From contig JBFHES010000285.1 in assembly GCA_041584015.1 (NCBI GenBank), positions 1 to 5,575 on the forward strand: a stretch of 5,575 nucleotides of DNA, written 5' to 3'. Under the pieces are notes generated by a model. It was not told where the DNA came from. It was given only the letters and a program-made list of their open reading frames with translations, and made no database searches. The DNA comes from JBFHES01 sp041584015. GTDB lineage: Bacteria; Bacteroidota; Bacteroidia; Bacteroidales; M50B96. Of this stretch, positions 1 to 5,337 are shown one piece after another. The stretch's first letter is position 1. The number at the start of each line of letters is the position of its first letter. Both the position numbers and the translations under genes were made by a program.

Positions 1-252
1 AATATGGTCCTAAACTTATCGGGGCTATATTAGTGTTATTAAAAGGGTAAAGTATTATTAACGAACCCGAGCCTTTTATTTCGGTGTCTGAACTAGCTGA
101 TCAGCTCTGTTAATTTTGCAGTAAGAGTTTGGGTTAAATCGGAAGATTATTGGGGCGTATATTACGAGATGTATGAGAAGGTATACGATGCACTTAATGA
201 CGAAGGTGTAAATATTCCATTCCCTCAAATGGATGTGCATATACAGAAATAA
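1..252 (+). pseudogene. mscS: MscS-family mechanosensitive channel remnant with internal deletion and frameshift (5' end outside window)
   Basis: MscS-family channels are heptameric inner-membrane pores that release solutes on hypo-osmotic shock. From base 3 the frame reads YGPKLIGAILVLL, which resembles the first transmembrane helix of Bacteroidota MscS proteins. A TAA at 48-50 ends it. The same frame resumes at 63 with EPEPFISVSELAD, which belongs to the cytoplasmic C-terminal domain. One extra base near 102 then shifts the frame. From 103 it reads SSVNFAVRVWVKSEDYWGV, continues to the family hallmark IPFPQMDVHIQK, and stops with TAA at 250-252. TM1 and the C-terminal domain are thus separated by only about 15-20 bases. 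The pore helix, beta domain and most of the vestibule (well over 100 codons in the family) are missing. Fragment order and strand are correct, so an internal deletion is the simplest explanation. A pure sequencing error could explain the single-base shift but not the deletion. The family call is firm from the C-terminus; the TM1 match is less specific. Confidence 0.85.
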
Positions 253-266
253 TTATAAGGTCATGT

Positions 267-299
267 AAAAAAAGTCTTAAGCCAAGCTTGAGACTTTTC
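267..299 (+). terminator. Rho-independent (probably bidirectional) terminator after the mscS remnant
   Basis: A 13-bp stem (270-282 with 286-298, one G-T wobble at 278/290) closes on a three-base loop CAA. The stem ends in four A-T pairs that supply a T run on the plus strand. On the minus strand the run is seven T (complement of 267-273). It lies 17 bases past the mscS stop codon, which is the expected place for a terminator. It separates the remnant from the downstream 783-residue gene. Confidence 0.8.
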
Positions 300-498
300 T
301 TACAAGTTTTATCAAACGATAATATAAAGGCTAGTTAGTTTTACAACAATCAAATAATTTCTTTTGTCTATGAGACTTGAAGAGCAGACAAATGAGATAT
401 AAACACCTAAGGCTGGCACAATAAATCCATACAAAAAGACACCAAATACAACTGACAGGTGTTATGAAATTAAATTTAAGTTTCTATCGTTTTTAACG

Positions 499-506
499 TA
501 ACTTTG
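499..506 (+). promoter_or_regulatory. Candidate Bacteroidota -7 promoter element (TAACTTTG)
   Basis: TAACTTTG matches the Bacteroidota -7 consensus TAnnTTTG exactly and lies 25 bases upstream of the ATG at 532. That would give a leader of roughly 20 bases. No clear TTG-type -33 box is present at the expected distance, so the promoter is only partly supported. The rest of the 253-531 gap holds the terminator and short, weak inverted repeats, and no gene that I can support. Confidence 0.5.
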
Positions 507-531
507 GCTTAATCGTTAATCCAAGCGTATT

Positions 532-2883
532 ATGAAACTGATTATTAACTTACTAATTCTATTGCTTTCTGTTAATTATGTAGCAAAGGCTCAAATTCAA
601 TCAAGCAGTCAGCTTACGCCACAGTTGCAAAATTTCTATAATCTAGATGTGCATCATATTGCACTAAACAGGATTTACGACAGTAACTCACCAGCAATAA
701 CAGAAATTACAATTCCAACTCAATTCTTAGATACAATCTGGGACGGATTGGCTGCAGTACACAATGCTTATCCATTGACGGCTCGCGATTCTGTTTTTGA
801 TATTTATTGTATGCATCATTGGGGCTATGCAGCTAACAATGTTAATCATACCATCTATATAAAGGCAGATCAACCCACAGGCTGGGCTTCGGCTTGGACA
901 TCAGGACAAACGCTTACAGGCTATGGCTCCGTAGATTTTCTTTTAACGACATATGGCTTCACACTATCTGGCTATTTATCTTCAATTAATGTTGCCGAGT
1001 TCACCACCACCCAAAACCTGAATTTGGAGGCATTTTGTTCGCACATGGAAAATATTACTGGAATTGATTACTCTGAAATTGTACCTGTTTATGGCGATGG
1101 CAATACCATCTCATACAATAAAATTGGCGACAACCAGTATTTCACTTTTGATTTGGCCTTTGGAGACTGCTATGCAGGCTGTATATATCATCGCAAATGG
1201 AAATATAAAGTTAATTACTTGACTAAAATTGTTGAGTACCTCGGTATGACAAATTCTCCACCTTTGAATGGATACCCCTTACCCAACCCAAGCAATTGCA
1301 ATTTAACAGGTAATCCAAGTTATTCGTACCAAGCAATTGACCACTGCGGCGACAGTGTATTTTTCAATAACACCTGGTACCATAACTCCGAAATATTTAA
1401 TGATACGCTAACCAACTCAATGGGTGACGACAGTATTGTTTTCAACTCAATACTTGTAAATCCGGCATACCTTACTATAAATGAGTTTAATCTTTGTGAA
1501 GGCGACTCTCTGTTTTTCAATGGCGTAACTTATCACAATTCAGTATTTGAATCGGATACTTTTTCAACTCAAATGGGATGTGATAGTACTTTCAATGTAA
1601 CAATTAATTTTCATCCACCTGATTTAACTTATGATACTGTAAGCGTGTGTACAGGAGACACTTATTTATTTCATAACCAAAGCCTCTCATCACCCGGCGA
1701 TTACTCAGCAACCTTTCAGTCTGTCTATGGCTGCGATAGTCTCGTTAACCTACACCTCATTTACAACAGTCTATCAACAGTTTATGACACCACTCAGTTT
1801 TGCTCTGGAACAAACTACCAATTTGGCAATCAACAATTAGTAAGTGCAGGTGATTACTCCAATAATTTCACGTCTATGTATTCCTGCGACAGCTTGGTTT
1901 ATTTACATTTAATTGAATTATCGACAAGTACTAGCCACCTGTCAGCACAAATTTGTGATAATGAATCCTATCTTTTTTACGGTCAATCACTTTCTACATC
2001 TGGTGATTATTATCAATACTATACGGCTACTAATGGCTGCGATAGTATTATTCACCTTAACTTGATAGCCCATGAGACATTTGATCAACAGATAACAACT
2101 AATATCTGTCATGGTCAATTTTTCGAATTCAACGGTCAATTGCTCGATAGCTCGGGCACCTACACTCATGCCACACAAAGCGTAACAGCCTGCGATAGCA
2201 TTGTAACGCTAAATTTACAAGTAAACCCACCATTCAACATTATTGATTCAGCTGAAATTTGTGAAGGAGAAATCTATGTTATGGGCAATACTTCCTATGT
2301 ACTTCCTGGTAATTATTCTGATAGCCTCTTAACTAATTTAGGTTGCGATAGCATTGTGCAGCTTAGTTTAACTGTTCACCCAATTCCAGAAATTGAAATC
2401 AATCCTTCCATATTCGATTCTTTAAATATTGATTCTGGCTTAGTTGAGCTACCGGATGTACTTCCAGTTGGAGGGCAGTTTTCTGGAATTGGACTGAGTG
2501 GGAATTATTTCGACCCGCAAACAACAGGCACCGGACAACATTGGATCTATTATAATTATCAAGACCCTATAACAGGATGTTCTAATCAAGACTCAATTTT
2601 GTTTCTAGTTCTCGATCAGATAGCTATAAATGAGATTTCAATATCTAATGGAATTGTGGTTTATCCTAACCCAAGCAAGGGGATGGTGTACATTAGCTCA
2701 AAAGATCAGCTTAACCACGATTATACAATCCGAATTTACAATATATTAGGCTCTGAACTTTTGCAAACTAAAGCAAAGAAGAACACGGTCGAAATTGATA
2801 TGTCAAGCTTTCACAAAGGCTGCTATTTCTTTCAGATCCAAAAGGGAGACGATATCACTCTTAGGAGAGTATCTTTGTTATAA
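532..2883 (+). CDS. Secreted T9SS-sorted protein with seven 51-residue Cys-x27-CysAspSer repeats
   Basis: Predicted secreted or cell-surface protein of 783 residues; function unknown. Residues 1-20 form a signal peptide (MKLIINLLILLLSV core, cleavage likely after AKA before Q21). Residues 22-265 are an N-terminal domain I cannot name. It carries GDCYAGCIYHRKW at 211-223, a GDCxxGC...W motif that recurs in uncharacterised Bacteroidota secreted proteins. Residues 272-617 contain seven tandem repeats of the form ICxGxxYxFxGQxL...GDY...GCDSIVxLxL. Residues 618-697 look like an Ig/PKD-type domain (GGQFSGIGLSGNYFDP...TGCSNQ). Residues 703-783 are a type A T9SS C-terminal sorting domain (VVYPNPSKG, IRIYNILGSEL, FHKGCYFFQI). 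In this family that tail directs export across the outer membrane and is normally cleaved. The ATG at 532 is chosen because it directly begins the signal peptide; there is no Shine-Dalgarno site, which is usual in this phylum. An adhesin or matrix role is possible from the repeat architecture but not shown. It is convergent with the M23 pseudogene. Confidence 0.93.
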   Translation: MKLIINLLILLLSVNYVAKAQIQSSSQLTPQLQNFYNLDVHHIALNRIYDSNSPAITEITIPTQFLDTIWDGLAAVHNAYPLTARDSVFDIYCMHHWGYAANNVNHTIYIKADQPTGWASAWTSGQTLTGYGSVDFLLTTYGFTLSGYLSSINVAEFTTTQNLNLEAFCSHMENITGIDYSEIVPVYGDGNTISYNKIGDNQYFTFDLAFGDCYAGCIYHRKWKYKVNYLTKIVEYLGMTNSPPLNGYPLPNPSNCNLTGNPSYSYQAIDHCGDSVFFNNTWYHNSEIFNDTLTNSMGDDSIVFNSILVNPAYLTINEFNLCEGDSLFFNGVTYHNSVFESDTFSTQMGCDSTFNVTINFHPPDLTYDTVSVCTGDTYLFHNQSLSSPGDYSATFQSVYGCDSLVNLHLIYNSLSTVYDTTQFCSGTNYQFGNQQLVSAGDYSNNFTSMYSCDSLVYLHLIELSTSTSHLSAQICDNESYLFYGQSLSTSGDYYQYYTATNGCDSIIHLNLIAHETFDQQITTNICHGQFFEFNGQLLDSSGTYTHATQSVTACDSIVTLNLQVNPPFNIIDSAEICEGEIYVMGNTSYVLPGNYSDSLLTNLGCDSIVQLSLTVHPIPEIEINPSIFDSLNIDSGLVELPDVLPVGGQFSGIGLSGNYFDPQTTGTGQHWIYYNYQDPITGCSNQDSILFLVLDQIAINEISISNGIVVYPNPSKGMVYISSKDQLNHDYTIRIYNILGSELLQTKAKKNTVEIDMSSFHKGCYFFQIQKGDDITLRRVSLL
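1345..2382 (+). repeat. Seven tandem ~153-bp protein-coding repeats (51 residues each) in the 783-residue gene
   Basis: The first cysteines of the units are residues 272, 322, 373, 424, 475, 526 and 577. The second position is at 300 (Asp in unit 1), then Cys 350, 401, 452, 503, 554 and 605. From unit 2 onward the period is exactly 51 residues, with 28 residues from first to second Cys and 23 to the next unit, and no indels. Unit 1 is 50 residues long and has GDDS instead of GCDS, so its Cys272 has no partner. The nucleotide sequences have diverged well beyond recent duplication, so the period is held at the protein level. In a secreted protein each C...CDS pair could form an intra-unit disulfide; that is inference. 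Confidence 0.92.
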
Positions 2884-3002
2884 CTTACAGATATAAAACC
2901 ATAGAAATACATTTAGGACTTGTTTGCAACAATCAATGAGGCTTTTCATCGCAAATACAAGGAGAATATCTCTGTTTTTCGACGCAGGAGTTCTTTTTTG
3001 CT

Positions 3003-3086
3003 GGGCAATAACGTTTGCCCTAAAAAACCGATGCGCCATTTGGATCACAAATATGGCAAACCGCCAAGCCGTTTATTAAATGTTAT
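3003..3086. repeat. Nested imperfect palindrome, possibly a degenerate attC-like element (site A)
   Basis: Outer arms ATAAC (3008-3012) and GTTAT (3082-3086) are exact inverted repeats. Inside them GTTTGCC (3013-3019) matches GGCAAAC (3055-3061). An inner hairpin pairs GCC-ATTTG (3035-3042) with CAAAT-AT-GGC (3048-3057), with a two-base bulge. An alternative local hairpin GGGCAA/TTGCCC (3003-3008 with 3015-3020) competes for the left arm. Several stems are mutually exclusive, and the right side leaves about 20 unpaired bases, so the attC resemblance is weak. It might be a non-coding RNA, a dispersed repeat or a recombination-site relic. Confidence 0.4.
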
Positions 3087-3109
3087 CCTGCTCAAAAATA
3101 GCATCATAA

Positions 3110-3137
3110 GCGTAACGTTTTTTTTCTCCTGTTGTAC
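3110..3137 (-). other. Short pair of integron-core-like boxes just past the M23 stop (site A')
   Basis: Read on the minus strand, GTACAAC (3137-3131) and GTTACGC (3116-3110) match the attC R-box consensus sequences RYYYAAC and GTTRRRY at six of seven positions each. They start 17 bases after the M23 stop codon. Only 14 bases separate them, too few for a functional attC hairpin, so at best this is a collapsed remnant. Two matches of this quality can arise by chance in AT-rich DNA. Confidence 0.25.
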
Positions 3138-3154
3138 ACAGCAAATTCTTCCTA

Positions 3155-3887
3155 CTAGTCATATGTAATGATATTCCATTTATAAATATTTTCGGTCATT
3201 TCTCTAGAAATGCTATTCCATACTGTAAATATTGGATTAATTGGATTTTCATCTATCCATATTTCATAGTGTACATGTATTCCTGTGGACATTCCAGAAT
3301 TTCCAACTGTTCCAATTACTTGTCCAATTTCAATATCATCGTTTATGTCGACAAAAACTGTATCAAGGTGCGCTAAAAGTATTTTAATATTACCTTGATT
3401 CGAAATGATTATATAATTCCCATATCCAGTTTTAAGTTCTTTTTTCTCAATCACTACACCCTTAATTGTTGATTTGATATTCTCTCCTTTTGATGCTGGA
3501 ATATCAATTCCATTATGTGATTTCTTAACTCTATAAAATGGATGTAGAAATTCTCCGAATCCAACAATTTTGGAAGTATCAAAATGTTCTATTGGGAAAG
3601 TATTAGCTTTAATATATTTTGAATAATTTATCTTATAAATTAAGTACTCTTGTTATAAAGAATCATAATCAAAGTTGCCATGTAACGTTTTTGCCAAAGG
3701 ATGATTATCAAAATCAGTTATCACCTTATCAATTGAATCGAGTACGTTTTTGGATTGAGTCGTAATGCATTTTTAAAAGCTCAATCTGTTTAGTAAGTCT
3801 TTCCGAATGATATTCAGTACTATCATCTGTCTGGGAAAATCCAGAGGATAAAATTAGAGTCAATAATATTGTTAGGGTGTTTCTCAT
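3155..3887 (-). pseudogene. Secreted M23 (LytM/lysostaphin-type) metallopeptidase, broken by a frameshift and an in-frame stop
   Basis: M23 peptidases are zinc enzymes that cut peptidoglycan cross-links in the periplasm. The minus-strand ATG at 3887 begins a clean signal peptide (MRNTLTILLTLILSSGFSQ). That frame runs on to HYDSIQK and hits TGA at 3731-3729. The next frame takes over (VLDSIDKVITDFDNHPLAK), so a one-base insertion lies between about 3773 and 3731, perhaps near the CCAAAAA run at 3747-3754. That frame then meets TAA at 3655-3653 after DYDSL. Beyond it the domain is uninterrupted to TAG at 3157-3155. It includes GEFLHPFYRVKKSHNGIDIP with zinc ligands His (3517-3515) and Asp (3505-3503), LLAHLD with a conserved His (3370-3368), and GIHVHYEI with the HxH pair (3277-3275, 3271-3269). 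About 243 residues once repaired. The first in-frame start after the stop is GTG at 3454, which would lose the HxxxD half of the metal site, so restarted translation should be inactive. Sequencing error is possible for each lesion but less likely for both. Confidence 0.85.
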
Positions 3888-3893
3888 TATTGT

Positions 3894-3960
3894 GCCTAAC
3901 GTTCCGTGTAAGATGTCGTAGCTGACGTTAGGAGGCTATGCATTTTACACCTTGTTGGTT
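3894..3960 (-). repeat. attC-like recombination-site candidate between the propeller and M23 genes (site B)
   Basis: On the minus strand the order is R''-like AACCAAC (3960-3954), spacer AAG, stem arm GTGTAAAATG (3950-3941), second stem part (3940-3935), loop (3934-3923), matching arms, spacer GGAAC, and R'-like GTTAGGC (3900-3894). GTTAGGC is an exact GTTRRRY match; AACCAAC matches RYYYAAC at six of seven. The stem pairs 3906-3915 with 3941-3950 (one G-T) and 3917-3922 with 3935-3940 (one G-T), leaving T3916 extrahelical. These are the parts of a folded integron attC site: R box, unpaired spacer, L-type stem, extrahelical base, terminal loop. It starts six bases after the propeller stop, and GTTAGGC ends seven bases before the M23 ATG, as expected of cassette junctions. 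An alternative crossing pairing, CCTAACGT (3895-3902) with ACGTTAGG (3925-3932), also exists. No integrase gene is in the window. Confidence 0.5.
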
Positions 3961-3966
3961 GCAGTC

Positions 3967-5238
3967 TTATTTTTTCATTATTCTCTTCACCATAAATGCA
4001 CCTGAAGATTCCATAAATACAGCAAAATAGATTCCTGACTCTACACTTGAAAGATCAACGATGTGAGAATCCGAAGTTTGATCAATCGGTTTATCCAGTA
4101 TTTTCTTCCCCATAGAGTCAAATATGCTCAAGATTAGGTTTTCAGTTTGACTTTGGTTGGTTCTAATTCTGAAAGCATTTGAAAAAGGATTTGGGAAAAT
4201 GTCGATGTCTTTAGAAGAATCGATTGTAAGTTGTGAAGAGAGAATTATTCCATTTTCGTTGAAAACTCCAACTCCATCTTGTTGTGTTCCCATCCATAAA
4301 TTGTTATTGCCATCAACTGCTAAAGAAATTACGTCATTACTTGGAATACCCGAGTTGGAAGTATCGAAGACGACCCAATTCTCATCGTCATATTTGACAA
4401 TACCGTCTCCCCATCCTGTACTTCCATTGCCCGTTGCGAACCATTTGTTACCGTCATTATCTATTACAACAGTATTGAAACTATTTGAAGGAAGGGTTGC
4501 GTTTGAATTGTTGTAAAGAGTCCAGCCATCCTCTTGATCAAAGCGGACTATTCCATCATAGCGTGTCGCCAACCAAACTGTGCCGTCATTTTCTACAGCA
4601 ACGGATGTGACATCGTCTGATGGAAGAATAGAGTTTGAAGAAGTGTAGTTCGTCGAATTCTCACCGTCAAAAAAAGTAGCTCCATCATTCCAATGTCCGA
4701 CCCACAAGTTTTGATTTTGATCTAATGCCAAGTCATAGATGAAGTTACCAGATATTGGAACTGAATTCCAATTTGTACCATTAAATGATTTTATTCCAGA
4801 TGCTGCAGTACCAATTAAAAGGTTTCCAAACTTATCAGTGACAATATCCCTTGTCTCCACATAATCGATCAATACTCCTTCAGTGTTTGCGGAATCATAA
4901 ACTGTCCAATTGGTGCCGTCATATTTTGAAATTCTTCCAGTCCATCCAGAACCGAACCATATATTGTCAAGTGAGTCGATGTGAATCGCTTGAACATTAT
5001 GAGCTGCTAAACCAGAATTATTGATGTTGAATACTTCCCACATCGAATTGTCGAATTTTGCAACTCCACCATATACAGTCCCAATCCATTTATTTCCTTC
5101 TGAGTCAATTTCAATGCACGGCACCCAATTATTTGGCAAACCAGAATTTTCAGAATTGTAAATTATCCAGTTCGGTGCTTGACTATAAACTTGGCTAATT
5201 CCAAGTATTGCGATTAATGCGAGTGTTATTTTCTTCAT
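3967..5238 (-). CDS. Secreted seven-bladed beta-propeller protein (two-component-regulator-propeller type) with T9SS tail
   Basis: Predicted secreted or surface protein of 423 residues. Residues 1-20 are a signal peptide (MKKITLALIAILGISQVYSQ). Residues 23-330 contain seven blade-like repeats of the Reg_prop kind, with the signature 'D..GN.W.GT...G..K.D..NW..Y' and 'NSGLPSN.V..' linkers. The blade tryptophan or equivalent is at 51, 94, 141 (Leu), 179, 222, 266 and 315, enough for a closed seven-bladed propeller. Residues 346-423 are a type A T9SS sorting domain (IDIFPNPFSN, LSIFDSMGKKI, SVESGIYFAVF, VKRIMKK). Such propellers are best known as sensor domains of hybrid two-component systems. 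Here there is no transmembrane, kinase or HTH domain, so this is a free-standing exported propeller whose ligand is unknown. The frame stays open upstream to a TTG at 5259, but the ATG at 5238 is preferred because it directly begins the signal peptide. It is codirectional with yifB, 99 bases away, and lies between two attC-like sites. Confidence 0.93.
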   Translation of the reverse strand: MKKITLALIAILGISQVYSQAPNWIIYNSENSGLPNNWVPCIEIDSEGNKWIGTVYGGVAKFDNSMWEVFNINNSGLAAHNVQAIHIDSLDNIWFGSGWTGRISKYDGTNWTVYDSANTEGVLIDYVETRDIVTDKFGNLLIGTAASGIKSFNGTNWNSVPISGNFIYDLALDQNQNLWVGHWNDGATFFDGENSTNYTSSNSILPSDDVTSVAVENDGTVWLATRYDGIVRFDQEDGWTLYNNSNATLPSNSFNTVVIDNDGNKWFATGNGSTGWGDGIVKYDDENWVVFDTSNSGIPSNDVISLAVDGNNNLWMGTQQDGVGVFNENGIILSSQLTIDSSKDIDIFPNPFSNAFRIRTNQSQTENLILSIFDSMGKKILDKPIDQTSDSHIVDLSSVESGIYFAVFMESSGAFMVKRIMKK

Positions 5239-5253
5239 AGCTTTTTCTATTGC

Positions 5254-5305
5254 AACCAACTAGTAAATAATTACTACGCTATGGTAATTATTTCTTCTAT
5301 ATGTT
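5254..5305 (-). promoter_or_regulatory. Hairpin plus core-like site upstream of the propeller gene (site C; yifB terminator or attC-like)
   Basis: A perfect 10-bp inverted repeat, AAATAATTAC (5265-5274) and GTAATTATTT (5284-5293), encloses a 9-base loop. On the minus strand it lies 44 bases after the yifB stop. It is followed by ACTA and then GTTGGTT (5260-5254), a six-of-seven GTTRRRY match 15 bases before the propeller ATG. An AAC triplet (5305-5303) lies nine bases before the stem. Three readings are possible: a weak AT-rich terminator for yifB, a palindromic operator for the propeller gene, or a third attC-like junction. The T run expected of a strong terminator is absent. No convincing TAnnTTTG promoter was seen in the 99-base gap. 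Confidence 0.4.
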
Positions 5306-5337
5306 CCGGTTAATTTCTTTAAAAATATACTTTTATC

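Larger units (their letters stand above)
2884..3154. other. Convergent intergenic region with structured sequence but no supported gene
   Basis: This 271-base gap lies between the stop of the 783-residue gene and the stop of the M23 pseudogene, which face each other. An 82-codon frame from a TTG at 2920 can be read on the plus strand. It looks like a chance frame: no leader, no recognisable domain, and it overlaps the end of the M23 gene. The gap contains several inverted repeats, listed separately, and a locally GC-richer core around 3030-3072. No typical terminator with a T run was found for the upstream gene. A 5-bp hairpin with arms TTGTT/AACAA sits at 2920-2932. Confidence 0.6.

Noticed and set aside
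402..463. Competing inverted repeats AACACCT (402-408) or ACACC (439-443) with AGGTGTT (457-463), resembling a switch
   Set aside because: Arms are only 5-7 bp with long loops and no aptamer-like context; too weak to call a riboswitch or leader structure.
1320..1520. 66-codon minus-strand frame (and a similar one at 1987-2178)
   Set aside because: Both are shadows antisense to the 783-residue repeat protein.
2920..3168. 82-codon plus-strand open frame starting at TTG
   Set aside because: It has no recognisable domain, no signal or RBS, a rare start, and overlaps the end of the M23 gene on the opposite strand. The stretch is better described as structured intergenic DNA.
3155..3454. Stand-alone 99-residue protein from the GTG at 3454
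   Set aside because: It starts in the middle of the M23 fold and lacks the HxxxD metal-binding half; the upstream sequence clearly encodes the missing parts, so the locus is a broken larger gene.
3683..3690. TAACGTTT, the same 8-mer as at 3009-3016 and 3113-3120, as another recombination-site copy
   Set aside because: It lies inside M23 coding sequence (the AKTLHG stretch) and has no partner GTT box or hairpin, so it is taken as coincidence.
4157..4516. 119-codon plus-strand open frame
   Set aside because: It is antisense to the propeller gene, which has clear domain structure; no independent coding evidence.
5239..5259. Upstream TTG start at 5259 for the propeller gene (seven extra residues)
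   Set aside because: It would add charged residues before a clean MKK-type signal peptide; the ATG at 5238 is the better start.
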